This document shows, in pieces, positions 24,455 through 33,030 of a DNA stretch of 64,000 nucleotides. Below the pieces are notes generated by a model. The model searched no databases. It was not told where the DNA came from and was given only the letters and a program-made list of their open reading frames with translations. The position numbers and the translations under genes were made by a program. The stretch covers positions 1,054,001 through 1,118,000 of the forward strand of contig NZ_CP022315.1 in assembly GCF_002216775.1 (NCBI RefSeq), given 5' to 3'. The number at the start of each line of letters is the position of its first letter. Position 1 is the first letter of the stretch. This stretch comes from Virgibacillus phasianinus (GTDB lineage Bacteria > Bacillota > Bacilli > Bacillales > Amphibacillaceae).

Positions 24455-24817
24455 TTACTTAACTTCTACAGTTGCGCCTGCTTCTTCAAGTTTACCTTTA
24501 ACTTCTTCAGCATCTTCTTTTGAAACGCCTTCTTTGATTGCTTTAGGCGCGTTATCTACTAAGTCTTTAGCATCTTTAAGTCCAAGACCAGTGATTTCGC
24601 GAACTGCTTTAACAACTTTGATTTTAGATGCTCCAGCACTTTCAAGTACTACATCAAATTCAGTTTTCTCTTCTGCCTCTTCTGCTCCAGCTCCACCTGC
24701 TACTGCTACTGGTGCTGCTGCAGTTACTCCGAATTCTTCCTCGATTGCTTTAACAAGATCGTTTAATTCTAAAACTGACATTTCTTTGACCGCTTCAATA
24801 ATTTGTTCGTTAGTCAT
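24455..24817 (-). CDS. rplL: 50S ribosomal protein L7/L12 (bL12)
   Basis: The 120-residue stalk protein recruits translation GTPases. It has the N-terminal dimerisation helix pair ([20 protein letters not shown]), an alanine/glycine-rich hinge ([18 protein letters not shown]) and the C-terminal domain ([20 protein letters not shown]). It follows rplJ, which anchors it on the ribosome, and the pair is controlled by the L10 leader. Confidence 0.99.
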   Translation of the reverse strand: MTNEQIIEAVKEMSVLELNDLVKAIEEEFGVTAAAPVAVAGGAGAEEAEEKTEFDVVLESAGASKIKVVKAVREITGLGLKDAKDLVDNAPKAIKEGVSKEDAEEVKGKLEEAGATVEVK

Positions 24818-24879
24818 TTATATTTCCTCCTATTTTACATGCGATTTTCGACAAGACCATAAATTACCTTTTAGCAATA

Positions 24880-25383
24880 TTATGCTCCTTGCTGTTCTTC
24901 TTTTTGTTCTGCGATAGCTTTTGTAGCATATGCCAAGTTGCGGATTGGTGCTTGAAGCACGCTTAGAAGCATAGATACTAGACCATCGTAGTTTGGTAGT
25001 TCGGCAAGTTCACTTAATTGTTCAAGTGTAGCCACTTTACCTTCAATTACGCCGCCTTTAATTTCAAGAGCTTTATGTGCTTTAGCAAATTTGCTAAGGA
25101 TTTTAGCCGGAGCAACTACATCTTCGTTGCCAAATGCAATAGCTGTAGGGCCAACTAATGTATCACTCAACTCATTTAATTCAGCCTGTTCAACAGCACG
25201 ACGTGTCATTGTGTTTTTGTAGACTTTGAATTCGATGCCTTCTTCACGTAATTGTTTACGAAGTTCTGTAACTTCAGCAACATCAAGGCCACGGTAATTA
25301 ACTAATACAGTTGATTGGCTGGATTGAAGTTTATCAGCAATTTCTTGAACAACTTGCTTTTTTGATTCGATAACGGTTGACAT
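24880..25383 (-). CDS. rplJ: 50S ribosomal protein L10 (uL10)
   Basis: L10 forms the base of the stalk and carries L12 dimers on its C-terminal helix. The 167-residue product contains [20 protein letters not shown] and [20 protein letters not shown]. The L10-L12 complex is known to repress its own operon by binding the leader RNA, which is present upstream at about 25462-25606. Confidence 0.98.
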   Translation of the reverse strand: MSTVIESKKQVVQEIADKLQSSQSTVLVNYRGLDVAEVTELRKQLREEGIEFKVYKNTMTRRAVEQAELNELSDTLVGPTAIAFGNEDVVAPAKILSKFAKAHKALEIKGGVIEGKVATLEQLSELAELPNYDGLVSMLLSVLQAPIRNLAYATKAIAEQKEEQQGA

Positions 25384-25461
25384 TGTTCCACCTCCTATAA
25401 AAAAATCATTATACCGGACAACGAAAAGTGGATAGGCGCTGCAGCCAAACCAGGGTCATAA

Positions 25462-25606
25462 GAAAAACCTCCATGCAGACATGGAGGTTTTTATACAAAT
25501 CATAACCTATATAGATTATTTCATTTGCTTTTAAACACCTCGGCAGGATATTAAGCGATTGTTTCGCACCTGCTGTCTACGGTACAACGTATTCATATTT
25601 ATAACG
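25462..25606 (-). promoter_or_regulatory. Ribosomal protein L10 leader with attenuator hairpin
   Basis: The RNA upstream of rplJ contains the blocks ACCGTAGACAGCAGGTGCGA and AATATCCTGCCGAGGTG, which I recognise as the conserved L10 leader core bound by L10-L12. Downstream, CCTCCATG-TCTG-CATGGAGG followed by TTTTT (25493-25463) is a strong terminator hairpin. This arrangement is the known Bacillus autoregulatory attenuator: excess L10-L12 would favour termination before rplJ-rplL. Confidence 0.9.
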
Positions 25607-25612
25607 TGATAA

Positions 25613-25641
25613 ATTATATCGAATCACGTTTTAAAAGTCAA
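25613..25641 (-). promoter_or_regulatory. Promoter of rplJ-rplL
   Basis: TTGACT (25641-25636), a 17-base spacer and TATAAT (25618-25613) give a near-consensus sigma-A promoter just after the rplA stop. Transcription would begin near 25606 at the 5' end of the L10 leader. Confidence 0.85.
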
Positions 25642-25655
25642 TGGTTAAATCTGAC

Positions 25656-26348
25656 TTAGCGGTAATCCGAAACATCAACTTTTACACCAGGTCCCATTGT
25701 AGATGTTACGGATACGTTGCGCATGTAAACACCTTTTGAAGCTTGTGGTTTTACCTTCACAAGTGTTTCTGTAATTGCTACAAAGTTTTCAAATAGTTTT
25801 TCATCATCAAACGAAATTTTTCCGATTGGAACATGAATGTTAGCTGATTTATCAACGCGATATTCTACTTTACCAGCTTTAATATCATTAACAGCCTTCT
25901 CAACTTCAAAAGTTACTGTTCCTGTTTTAGGGTTAGGCATAAGTCCTTTTGGTCCTAATACACGACCTAATTTACCAACTTCAGCCATCATATCAGGAGT
26001 CGCAACGATTACATCAAAATCGAACCATCCTTGATTGATTTTGTTAATCATTTCTTGATCTCCAACGAAGTCAGCTCCAGCTGCTTCTGCCTCTTTCGCT
26101 TTTTCACCTTTAGCAAACACAAGTACTCGTTGTGTTTTACCAGTGCCGTGCGGCAATACCATTGCTCCACGGATTTGCTGGTCAGCTTTCTTCGGATCGA
26201 CCCCTAGACGAAAAGCTACTTCTATTGTTTCATCAAAGTTTGCTCGGGAAGCTTTTTTCAACAAAGAAATAGCTTCTTTTGCATCGTATGATTTTGCACG
26301 ATCAACAAGCTTAAGTGCTTCTTGATACTTTTTACCTTTTTTAGTCAT
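25656..26348 (-). CDS. rplA: 50S ribosomal protein L1 (uL1)
   Basis: L1 forms the mobile stalk at the E site and is an autogenous repressor in many bacteria. The 230-residue product shows [20 protein letters not shown]-like and [12 protein letters not shown] segments and the typical C-terminal [10 protein letters not shown]. It lies downstream of rplK, but the 276-base spacer holds a terminator and a candidate L1-binding hairpin, so its expression may be controlled separately. Confidence 0.98.
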   Translation of the reverse strand: MTKKGKKYQEALKLVDRAKSYDAKEAISLLKKASRANFDETIEVAFRLGVDPKKADQQIRGAMVLPHGTGKTQRVLVFAKGEKAKEAEAAGADFVGDQEMINKINQGWFDFDVIVATPDMMAEVGKLGRVLGPKGLMPNPKTGTVTFEVEKAVNDIKAGKVEYRVDKSANIHVPIGKISFDDEKLFENFVAITETLVKVKPQASKGVYMRNVSVTSTMGPGVKVDVSDYR

Positions 26349-26370
26349 ATTATTGTTTCCTCCTCAGGTT

Positions 26371-26396
26371 GTGGTTGTAGCGGTAATACCTCCCAC
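26371..26396 (-). promoter_or_regulatory. Candidate L1-binding hairpin before rplA
   Basis: In RNA sense: GUGG, then GA, an upper stem GGU-AUU-ACC, a seven-base 3' internal loop, then CCAC. This is the same plan as the rplK hairpin at 27078-27104. It lies 23 bases before the rplA start. Confidence 0.5.
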
Positions 26397-26467
26397 TTAT
26401 AAAAGCAGCCTGGCTTTTACAAAGCATACCCTGACGTCGTTACAGTGACGTCCGTGTTTCATTAGAA

Positions 26468-26511
26468 AATCTTGGCTTATCGCCAACAACTGATGGCGAA
26501 AGCCTTAGATT
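26468..26511 (-). other. Long hairpin in the rplK-rplA spacer
   Basis: AATCT...GGCTT.TCGCCA pairs with TGGCGA.AAGCC...AGATT, giving a long stem with small internal loops. There is no T run next to it, so a processing site or leader element for rplA is more likely than a terminator. Confidence 0.5.
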
Positions 26512-26557
26512 CTTTTATACTTTATACCGATAAAAGTTTATACTTTCTCAAAGTGCG

Positions 26558-26595
26558 AAAAAGGTTGCGAGAAATGGAATCCCACTATCGCAACC
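26558..26595 (-). terminator. Terminator between rplK and rplA
   Basis: An 8-bp GGTTGCGA/TCGCAACC stem followed by five Ts lies about 30 bases after the rplK stop. A short inner TGG/CCA helix may extend it. It should end or attenuate the rplK transcript. Confidence 0.75.
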
Positions 26596-26624
26596 CAGTT
26601 CGTATCTTAACAAACATAAATGCA

Positions 26625-27050
26625 TTAGTCTTCTATCGTAATACCCATGCTGCGAGCAGTTCCTTCAACCATGCGCATCGCTGCATCTACATCAGCGGCG
26701 TTTAGGTCAGGCATTTTTGTTTCCGCAATTTCTTTAACTTTATCGCGTTTAACAGTTGCTACTTTATTACGATTAGGTTCACCGGAACCGGATTCGATAC
26801 CAGCTGCTTTTTTCAACAATACTGCAGCAGGTGGAGTTTTTGTAATAAATGTAAATGAACGGTCTTCAAAAACCGAGATTTCAACCGGGATAATCATACC
26901 AGCTTGATCTTGCGTACGAGCATTAAATTCCTTACAAAATCCCATAATGTTAACACCTGCTTGACCTAATGCTGGTCCTACTGGCGGTGCTGGATTAGCT
27001 TTACCAGCTGGGATCTGCAATTTTACAATCTTAATTACTTTTTTAGCCAC
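26625..27050 (-). CDS. rplK: 50S ribosomal protein L11 (uL11)
   Basis: L11 binds the GTPase-associated centre of 23S rRNA and is needed for RelA activation. From the GTG at 27050 the product is 141 residues ([20 protein letters not shown]), the family length, and GGAGG is eight bases upstream. Thiostrepton-region prolines in the N-terminal domain ([15 protein letters not shown]) are intact. An upstream ATG would add 18 residues encoded by the leader hairpin and is rejected. Confidence 0.98.
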   Translation of the reverse strand: MAKKVIKIVKLQIPAGKANPAPPVGPALGQAGVNIMGFCKEFNARTQDQAGMIIPVEISVFEDRSFTFITKTPPAAVLLKKAAGIESGSGEPNRNKVATVKRDKVKEIAETKMPDLNAADVDAAMRMVEGTARSMGITIED

Positions 27051-27077
27051 GAGACACACCTCCTTAAAGTCCGTGAT

Positions 27078-27104
27078 GTGGTAATAGGGTTTGTACCCTC
27101 CCAC
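27078..27104 (-). promoter_or_regulatory. Candidate L1-binding hairpin before rplK
   Basis: In RNA sense: GUGG, GA, GGGU, loop ACAA, ACCC, UAUUA, CCAC. Two four-base helices are separated by an asymmetric internal loop. Its form and place fit the L1 autoregulatory target known upstream of rplK in many bacteria, which imitates the L1 site on 23S rRNA. Confidence 0.65.
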
Positions 27105-27153
27105 TCATTATTAGCCATTTCCCTCAAATACTGAGGACATAAATAACAAAAGA

Positions 27154-27182
27154 ATTTTAGCATGAATTAGAGAATAATGCAA
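27154..27182 (-). promoter_or_regulatory. Promoter of rplK
   Basis: TTGCAT (27182-27177), a 17-base spacer and TAAAAT (27159-27154) in the nusG-rplK gap. The leader of about 100 bases includes the candidate L1 hairpin. Confidence 0.75.
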
Positions 27183-27250
27183 GGTTTTAACGAAAACAAG
27201 AAAATCAAAAAAACAAAAGATCTCTTATTATACGTGTGAAAACATGAATT

Positions 27251-27784
27251 CTATAATTTTTCAATCTGAGAGAAATCAAGTTCTACAGGAGTTTCCCTGC
27301 CAAACATATTAACATGAACCTTCACTTTTTGTTTATCCATATCGATATGTTCGATTGATCCGGTGAAGTTGGCAAACGGCCCATCATTCACGCGAACATT
27401 TTCTTTTAGATCGAAGTCAATTTGGGTGACAGATTCTGTTACGCCCATCCGTTTCAATACTGCATCTACCTCATCTGGTAATACCGGAGTCGGTTTTGAA
27501 CCATGCCCGCTTGAACCAACAAAACCAGTTACGCCAGGTGTATTTCTCACAACATACCAGGAATCATCCGTCATTATCATTTCGGCTAAAACATAGCCAG
27601 GGAAAAATTTCTTTTTAACTACTTTCTTTTTCCCATTTTTAATTTCTGTTTCTTCGTCCTCCGGAACAATCACACGAAAGATTTTATCTTCCATGCCCAT
27701 TGATTCAACACGTTTTTCTAAATTCATTTTTACTTTGTTTTCATATCCGGAATACGTATGAATAACATACCAATTTTTCTCCAT
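27251..27784 (-). CDS. nusG: Transcription elongation/pausing factor NusG
   Basis: NusG binds RNA polymerase through its N-terminal NGN domain (MEKNWYVIHTYSGYENKVK) and carries a C-terminal KOW domain (ENVRVNDGPFANFTGSIEHI). From ATG 27784 the product is 177 residues and matches B. subtilis NusG in length and register. No Shine-Dalgarno sequence stands at normal distance; the only good one is about 27 bases upstream, beyond a small hairpin (see 27785-27817). Confidence 0.97.
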   Translation of the reverse strand: MEKNWYVIHTYSGYENKVKMNLEKRVESMGMEDKIFRVIVPEDEETEIKNGKKKVVKKKFFPGYVLAEMIMTDDSWYVVRNTPGVTGFVGSSGHGSKPTPVLPDEVDAVLKRMGVTESVTQIDFDLKENVRVNDGPFANFTGSIEHIDMDKQKVKVHVNMFGRETPVELDFSQIEKL

Positions 27785-27817
27785 TTGTACAGGACAAGTT
27801 GTTTGCCCTTCCCTCCC
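27785..27817 (-). promoter_or_regulatory. Unusual ribosome binding site of nusG, possibly hairpin-bridged
   Basis: A strong GGGAGGG (27817-27811) is followed by AA, then a hairpin GGGCAA-ACAAC-TTGTCC (27808-27792), then TGTACAA and the ATG. Linear spacing is far too long. If the hairpin folds, it removes 17 bases and leaves a spacing near ten. No alternative in-frame start lies between. Confidence 0.5.
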
Positions 27818-27924
27818 TTTATAGTTAAATATAACACCCAACTTATTTCTTTAGATAAGAAAAATGGAGGGCTAATCTATCAAAAAGCCCAAGCACGTCA
27901 TAGACAATAAATTTCTACAATATT

Positions 27925-27952
27925 AAAAAACCCGTTAAGCCCGGGTTTTTTT
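27925..27952 (-). terminator. Terminator between secE and nusG
   Basis: AAAAAACCCG and CGGGTTTTTT-type arms around a short loop form a stem flanked by A and T runs, suitable for termination in both directions. It lies about 60 bases past secE and 140 before nusG, so nusG expression needs read-through or an unseen promoter. Confidence 0.75.
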
Positions 27953-28012
27953 GAAAAAACGTTATTTATCTTCATTATAACATAACATTAGCCTTTTTAT
28001 TCAAAAATATAT

Positions 28013-28186
28013 TTAAAAGTTATTTAATACCAACGTAATCAACTGATCTATAATCGTGAAAAAGATTGCTACAAATACAACTGTTGATATAACAGTAATC
28101 GTGTAACTAGTTAACTCTTTTCCTTTAGGCCAGCTAACCTTTTTCATCTCACGCGAAACATTTTTAAAAAACTTGATAAGCTTCAT
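28013..28186 (-). CDS. secE: Protein translocase subunit SecE
   Basis: SecE is the small essential clamp subunit of the SecYEG channel. The 57-residue product (MKLIKFFKNVSREMKKVSWP, then KGKELTSYT) has the conserved amphipathic segment with VSWPKGKEL, followed by one membrane helix (ITVISTVVFVAIFFTII). It lies between rpmG and nusG, its standard place. Confidence 0.96.
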   Translation of the reverse strand: MKLIKFFKNVSREMKKVSWPKGKELTSYTITVISTVVFVAIFFTIIDQLITLVLNNF

Positions 28187-28222
28187 GGTAGTACCCCCAA
28201 ACTATACCCGAACGGATGCGTC

Positions 28223-28372
28223 TTATTTAGTTTCACGGTGCAGTGTATGTTTCCCGCATGTTTTGCAGTATTTTCGAACTTCCAAGCGGTTAGATTGTGT
28301 GGATACATTTTTATTAGTTGAATAATTTCTACTTGAACATTCTGCACACGCTAAAATTATCTTTTTATTCAA
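28223..28372 (-). CDS. rpmG: 50S ribosomal protein L33, zinc-binding type (bL33)
   Basis: A 49-residue L33 with two CxxC pairs (CAEC near residue 9 and CKTC near residue 37), the zinc-binding form. The start is TTG at 28372, preceded at suitable distance by GGGGTGAT. The end [13 protein letters not shown] is typical. In B. subtilis a paralogue (rpmGB) occupies the same place before secE. Confidence 0.93.
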   Translation of the reverse strand: MNKKIILACAECSSRNYSTNKNVSTQSNRLEVRKYCKTCGKHTLHRETK

Positions 28373-28407
28373 TTCTATCACCCCAAATCAGGGTTTTTGC
28401 TTCTATT

Positions 28408-28436
28408 AATGTAGCATTGTTACATTAATGTGTCAA
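28408..28436 (-). promoter_or_regulatory. Promoter of rpmG-secE
   Basis: A perfect -35 box TTGACA (28436-28431) and TACATT (28413-28408) with a 17-base spacer lie 35 bases upstream of the rpmG start. Confidence 0.85.
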
Positions 28437-28472
28437 TGCCTGTTTCAATCTTCTCCCTCTGCAGGATCAGGC

Positions 28473-29123
28473 TCACAGGGTTATTTCCCGCGACTCTAGT
28501 AACTGTTCAAACTTCCGTTTTACACGTTGAAGGGCATTGTCAATAGACTTCACATGCCGTTTCAATTCTACTGATATTTCCTGATAGGACCGTCCATCCA
28601 AATAGAGGTGCAACGCCTTTTTCTCTAATTCGCTCAATAATTCCGACAATTTCGTTTCCATGTCGGCAAACCTTTCACGATTTATGAGTAATTCCTGTGG
28701 ATCTATCGCCCTGGATCCCGCTATAATATCTAATAGAGTTCTATCAGATTCTTCATCATAGACTGGTTTATCAAGCGACACATACGAATTGAGCGGGATG
28801 TGTTTTTGTCGTGTTGACGTTTTTACTGCTGTAATAATTTGTCTCGTAATACACAATTCAGCAAAAGCCTTAAATGAGGACAGCTTGTCCGAATCAAAAT
28901 CCCGAATAGCTTTATAAAGGCCAATCATGCCTTCTTGCACAATATCTTCCTTATCCGCCCCAATTAAAAAATAGGTGCGTGCCTTGGCCCGCACAAAATT
29001 TTTATATTTGTGAATCAGATAATCAAGCGCACGGCTATCGCCTCGATGAATCGACTGAATAATAGTATCGTCATCAAGCATGTTTAAGTTATCGTTTTCT
29101 GTCTCGAGCTGCTTGACGTTCAC
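28473..29123 (-). CDS. sigH: RNA polymerase sigma-H factor
   Basis: Sigma-H directs transition-state, competence and early sporulation genes in Bacillaceae. The 216-residue product has region 2 (DYLIHKYKNFVRAKARTYFL, then IGADKEDIVQEGMIGLYKAI) and a C-terminal region 4 with DGRSYQEISVELKRHVKSID. I start at the GTG at 29123, about eight to ten bases after a GGGGG run; an upstream TTG overlaps that run. It is followed by rpmG-secE with a separate promoter. Confidence 0.96.
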   Translation of the reverse strand: MNVKQLETENDNLNMLDDDTIIQSIHRGDSRALDYLIHKYKNFVRAKARTYFLIGADKEDIVQEGMIGLYKAIRDFDSDKLSSFKAFAELCITRQIITAVKTSTRQKHIPLNSYVSLDKPVYDEESDRTLLDIIAGSRAIDPQELLINRERFADMETKLSELLSELEKKALHLYLDGRSYQEISVELKRHVKSIDNALQRVKRKFEQLLESREITL

Positions 29124-29166
29124 AAAAAAGACCCCCCGGCACAAAAGCCTGTCAATATATAGAATT

Positions 29167-29196
29167 ATTATACAGGAAGCGTTTCCACATAGTCAA
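29167..29196 (-). promoter_or_regulatory. Promoter of sigH with an internal cre-like site
   Basis: TTGACT (29196-29191), an 18-base spacer and TATAAT (29172-29167) form a good sigma-A promoter. The spacer holds TGGAAACGCTTCCT (29187-29174), which fits the CcpA cre consensus TGNAARCGNWWWCA at 12 of 14 positions. Confidence 0.8.
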
Positions 29197-29241
29197 TATT
29201 CAATCTACCAGAATCAGGCATTATATCAGTATTTTATAGCT

Positions 29242-29751
29242 TCATTCGTTACCACGGCGCCATTTTTCAAACTTTTCCAAAACATCATCCGTTAATGGAA
29301 TTTTAATGTTCTTTCTTGCCTTTTTATGTTGCTTTATACTTTTTTCAATTTCTGTTTCCATGTCCAGTAATTCTATATGTAATTCCCTAGCCGATTTTCT
29401 TAGCGCCCCTCTGCCAAAAATGGTACGTTGCTCCGCATAATCCGAGGTAGCAACGTATACCTGATTTACGACATTCTTCAACTCCGTTACTATCTTTTCA
29501 ATCCGCTCATCAGCAGTCTCATGTTCCTTCGTATAAATAATTTCCACCTTGTATTCACTTACCGCATTTGAAATTCCAGGAACATAATAAGCATCAAAAA
29601 TAATAATAACCCGATAACCACTGACAGCTTTATACTCGGCCATTTTTTCAATTAGACGGTTGCGTGCCTGTTCCAGATCAATCTCTTTTAATTGTTTCAA
29701 TTCATCCCAATCTCCGATGATATTATAACCATCTACAACTAGTACATCCAT
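29242..29751 (-). CDS. rae1: Ribosome-associated endoribonuclease Rae1 (YacP, NYN domain)
   Basis: A 169-residue PIN-like/NYN nuclease. In B. subtilis Rae1 enters the ribosomal A site and cleaves certain mRNAs during translation. The start MDVLVVDGYNIIGDWDELK carries the first catalytic aspartate, IIIFDAYYVPG the middle motif and VYVATSDYAEQRTIFGRGA the later acidic motif. It lies three bases after rlmB in the cysS-mrnC-rlmB-rae1 run. Confidence 0.94.
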   Translation of the reverse strand: MDVLVVDGYNIIGDWDELKQLKEIDLEQARNRLIEKMAEYKAVSGYRVIIIFDAYYVPGISNAVSEYKVEIIYTKEHETADERIEKIVTELKNVVNQVYVATSDYAEQRTIFGRGALRKSARELHIELLDMETEIEKSIKQHKKARKNIKIPLTDDVLEKFEKWRRGNE

Positions 29752-29754
29752 TCT

Positions 29755-30498
29755 CTATTCTCCTAACGGAAACCTTTTCCGGAATACTTCATAGAGTAAT
29801 AAGCTGCATGCCACGGATGCATTTAGTGAAGAAACCTTTCCTTTTAATGGCAAACTGACGGTCCAATCGCATTTTTCCTGTACTAGACGGCTCATTCCTT
29901 TACCCTCATTTCCAATGACTAACGCAAGCGACAGTGTTCCGTCAAGTGCCCGATAATCCTCAGTGCCATCCGCTGCAGTTCCGACTACCCACACGTTTCG
30001 GCTCTTTAACTTTTCAATTGTGGCTACAATATTCGTTACACGTGCTACCGGAATATGTTCAATAGCACCAGCAGATGTTTTTGCAACGGTTGCCGTCAGT
30101 CCAACTGAACGCCGTTTGGGAATTATAACACCGTGTACCCCAGTTGCATCAGCTGTTCGTAAGATAGACCCTAAATTATGCGGGTCCTCAAGTTCATCCA
30201 GGATAATAAAAAATGGTGCCTCATTTTTAGTTGACGCCACTTGAAATAAATCCTCCAATTCAGCGTATTGATACGAGGCAACATAGGCTAGGATTCCTTG
30301 ATGATTCCCATCCACCAGTTGGTCAAGTTTACTTTTTGGCACCTTTTGAACGATTGTATTTGCGGTCTTTGCCAATTGATTCACTTTTTTACTAGCATTT
30401 ATGTTCAGTTGATCGGATATTAGTACTTTGTTAACTGAGTGACCTGACGTTAACGCCTCAAATACCGGATTTTTTCCAATAATGATTTCGTGATTCAA
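29755..30498 (-). CDS. rlmB: 23S rRNA (guanosine-2'-O-)-methyltransferase RlmB
   Basis: A SPOUT-family methyltransferase of 247 residues that modifies a loop of 23S rRNA. It has the N-terminal L30e-like substrate-binding domain (EIIIGKNPVFEALTSG) and the knot motifs LDELEDPHNLGSILRTADAT, LVIGNEGKGMSRLV and LPLKGKVSSLNASVACSLLL. The TTG at 30498 is the best start: it is eight bases after AAGGGAG and one base past the mrnC stop. Confidence 0.95.
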   Translation of the reverse strand: MNHEIIIGKNPVFEALTSGHSVNKVLISDQLNINASKKVNQLAKTANTIVQKVPKSKLDQLVDGNHQGILAYVASYQYAELEDLFQVASTKNEAPFFIILDELEDPHNLGSILRTADATGVHGVIIPKRRSVGLTATVAKTSAGAIEHIPVARVTNIVATIEKLKSRNVWVVGTAADGTEDYRALDGTLSLALVIGNEGKGMSRLVQEKCDWTVSLPLKGKVSSLNASVACSLLLYEVFRKRFPLGE

Positions 30499-30499
30499 T

Positions 30500-30898
30500 T
30501 CAGACACTCCCTTCCTCAATAAATTGTATTGCATGTTCTACTAGTTCTGTTAACCGCTCCTGATTGTTTAGTAAGTGATGGTATCCTATTAGAGCTTCAA
30601 AAGCTGTACTGTAACGATACGTTTGAACGCTGGTGTTCTTCGGTATTGATCCTGATTTAGCATTTCTGCCCCGTGCAACAATGCGTTTCTCTTCATCAGA
30701 AAGAAACTTAACGTCCAGCCAATGTAAAATAACTTTAGCTTGTCCCTTTGCTGACACAAAGGCAATTGCCTGTTTATGAAGATCGTTCGGCTTCACTTTC
30801 CCTAAGCGGATTAAATGTTCGCGAACACTCACTTCATAAACAGCATCACCCATATAGGCCAGTGCAAGGCTTTTCAGCTGATTAACATCCAATTTCAT
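30500..30898 (-). CDS. mrnC: Mini-ribonuclease III
   Basis: A 132-residue RNase III catalytic domain without the double-stranded RNA-binding domain. Mini-III trims the ends of 23S rRNA precursor in B. subtilis. Motifs: [20 protein letters not shown] with the catalytic aspartate, and [14 protein letters not shown] with the second acidic residue. It fits with the two 23S genes in this window. Confidence 0.96.
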   Translation of the reverse strand: MKLDVNQLKSLALAYMGDAVYEVSVREHLIRLGKVKPNDLHKQAIAFVSAKGQAKVILHWLDVKFLSDEEKRIVARGRNAKSGSIPKNTSVQTYRYSTAFEALIGYHHLLNNQERLTELVEHAIQFIEEGSV

Positions 30899-30905
30899 AT
30901 ATTAA

Positions 30906-32306
30906 TTAACCCCTTTTCCATCTTGTACCTTGGGGGGTGTCTTCTAACCAAATCTTCTTTTCCTTTAACGTATCACGGATTTCATCAGCCCGTTTAAAGT
31001 CACGATTGCTGCGAGCATCATTACGCTCTTGTATCAATGCATCTATATCAGCATCAAGTAATTCCTCAGTTTGTTCTATTTGGATTCCAAGGACAGCAAG
31101 AATAGTCGCAATACTATCCTCGAACGATTGAATAACCTCTGTTGATGTATGCTTCGCTTTCAAATATAGATTTGCTTCTTTGGTTAAATCAAATAATACT
31201 GAAATTGCATTTGCCGTATTAAAATCATCATCCATTGCCTCTTCAAAACGCCGATTCAAGTTAGCAACCTTCAAAAGCCATTCATCCGCCTGCTTATCAA
31301 AGTTTGTACTTGATTTTTTTCGATGCACTAGGTTATCGTACGCGTTTTTTATTCGCTCATAGCTGTTTTTAGCAGCCTCTAACAATTCTTCACTGAAATT
31401 AATCGGATTTCGGTAATGCACACTTAACATAAAAAAGCGGATCACAGATGGGTCATGCTGCTCAATTAATTCCTTGGTTAACACAAAGTTTCCTAGTGAT
31501 TTAGACATTTTTTCATTGTCAATATTAATATATCCGTTATGCATCCAGTACCTGGCGAACGACTTTCCATTCCCTGCTTCGGATTGGGCTATTTCATTTT
31601 CATGGTGAGGAAATGTTAAATCCTGACCACCTGCATGAATGTCAATCGTATCACCCAGATACTTTTTAGCCATGGCAGAACATTCAATATGCCAGCCAGG
31701 TCTTCCTCGCCCCCATGGAGAATCCCAAGCTATTTCCCCATCCTTTGCTTTTTTCCATAACGCGAAGTCAAGTGGGTCTTTCTTTTTCTCACCAATTTGA
31801 ATTCGCGCTCCAGAACGTAACTCATCAATCGACTGATGGGAAAGCTTGCCGTAACCATCAAATGAACGTGGTTTAAAATACACGTCTCCATCGACCGCGT
31901 ACGCAAATCCTTTATCAACTAATGCAGCAATAAACGCGATGATGTCGTCCATCGTTTCAGTTACCCGTGGATTATATGTTGCTTCTTTAACACCAAGTGC
32001 TTCAATATCTTCCTGATAAGCATTGATAAAACGATTCGTAAGTTCTGGTATCGCTTCATTTAATTCATTGGCAACCTTGATAATCTTATCGTCAACGTCA
32101 GTAAAGTTTAAGACATAGTCAACCTTATACCCTTTATATTCAAGGTACCTTCTCACGGAATCAAAAACTATCGCTGGGCGGGCATTACCAATATGAATGT
32201 AATTATATACTGTCGGGCCGCATACATACATGCTGACCTTTCCTTCTTGAAGTGGCTTAAACGGTTCCTTTTGCCTGGTTAACGTATTATAAATGGTGAT
32301 GGTCAT
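30906..32306 (-). CDS. cysS: Cysteinyl-tRNA synthetase
   Basis: Class I synthetase of 466 residues. The HIGH-type motif reads [11 protein letters not shown], the KMSKS loop [11 protein letters not shown], and zinc ligands appear at MYVCGPT and near HIECSAM and [13 protein letters not shown]. The start overlaps the end of cysE by 20 bases. Both genes are under the upstream T-box, so cysteine supply and charging are controlled together. Confidence 0.98.
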   Translation of the reverse strand: MTITIYNTLTRQKEPFKPLQEGKVSMYVCGPTVYNYIHIGNARPAIVFDSVRRYLEYKGYKVDYVLNFTDVDDKIIKVANELNEAIPELTNRFINAYQEDIEALGVKEATYNPRVTETMDDIIAFIAALVDKGFAYAVDGDVYFKPRSFDGYGKLSHQSIDELRSGARIQIGEKKKDPLDFALWKKAKDGEIAWDSPWGRGRPGWHIECSAMAKKYLGDTIDIHAGGQDLTFPHHENEIAQSEAGNGKSFARYWMHNGYINIDNEKMSKSLGNFVLTKELIEQHDPSVIRFFMLSVHYRNPINFSEELLEAAKNSYERIKNAYDNLVHRKKSSTNFDKQADEWLLKVANLNRRFEEAMDDDFNTANAISVLFDLTKEANLYLKAKHTSTEVIQSFEDSIATILAVLGIQIEQTEELLDADIDALIQERNDARSNRDFKRADEIRDTLKEKKIWLEDTPQGTRWKRG

Positions 32307-32955
32307 TCGTATTACCCTCTTTCAATTTAGCTATTTCTGCAGTCAATAAGCGTATTTCAGTTTCCAACTGATTGCAACGGTCTGACACTGGATCTGGCAG
32401 TTTATTGTGATCTAAATCCCGTCTTACTTTTTCTCCATTTTGAACAACAACCCGACCTGGTATACCAACAACAGTCGAGTTATCCGGTACGTCGTGTAAA
32501 ACGACAGACCCACCTCCGACTTTTGAATTTTCCCCAATCACGATTGCGCCTAATACCTTAGCGCCTGTTGCAATTAAAGCATTATCTTTGACAGTCGGGT
32601 GCCGTTTACCTTTCTCTTTCCCGGTTCCACCCAACGTTACCCCTTGATAAATGGTCACGTTATTTCCAATTTCACATGTTTCGCCAATTACTACACCCAT
32701 ACCATGATCAATAAAAAATTTATCACCAATTTGTGCACCAGGGTGAATTTCAATCCCTGTTAAGAAACGGCTGATTTGTGAAATGACCCGCGCTATAAAA
32801 AACCATTTCCGTTTATAGAAAGTATGTGCAATTCGGTGCGACCATATCGCATGTAACCCTGAATAAGTTAAAAATACTTCAAAATAAGTTCGAGCTGCTG
32901 GGTCCTGTTCGAATACCACATCCATATCTGATTTCATCCGTTTCAACAATCCCAA
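32287..32955 (-). CDS. cysE: Serine O-acetyltransferase
   Basis: CysE makes O-acetylserine, the precursor that CysK turns into cysteine. The ~222-residue product has the N-terminal helical domain ([17 protein letters not shown]) and hexapeptide repeats with the catalytic [17 protein letters not shown] and [16 protein letters not shown]. The start is uncertain: TTG at 32955 gives [10 protein letters not shown] and good spacing from GGGGGTGG. Longer versions up to 32994 are possible. It is preceded by a cysteine T-box. Confidence 0.95.
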   Translation of the reverse strand: MGLLKRMKSDMDVVFEQDPAARTYFEVFLTYSGLHAIWSHRIAHTFYKRKWFFIARVISQISRFLTGIEIHPGAQIGDKFFIDHGMGVVIGETCEIGNNVTIYQGVTLGGTGKEKGKRHPTVKDNALIATGAKVLGAIVIGENSKVGGGSVVLHDVPDNSTVVGIPGRVVVQNGEKVRRDLDHNKLPDPVSDRCNQLETEIRLLTAEIAKLKEGNTNDHHHL

Positions 32956-33030
32956 CTTTTCCACCCCCATCATTAGAAAATCTCGCTTTAGCACTGGAGC
33001 TAGACTTATTAAAAACCTTCTTTAATCGAA

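Noticed and set aside
29167-29196. Sigma-H autoregulatory promoter upstream of sigH
   Set aside because: The hexamers fit sigma-A (TTGACT, TATAAT); I see no sigma-H type sequence.
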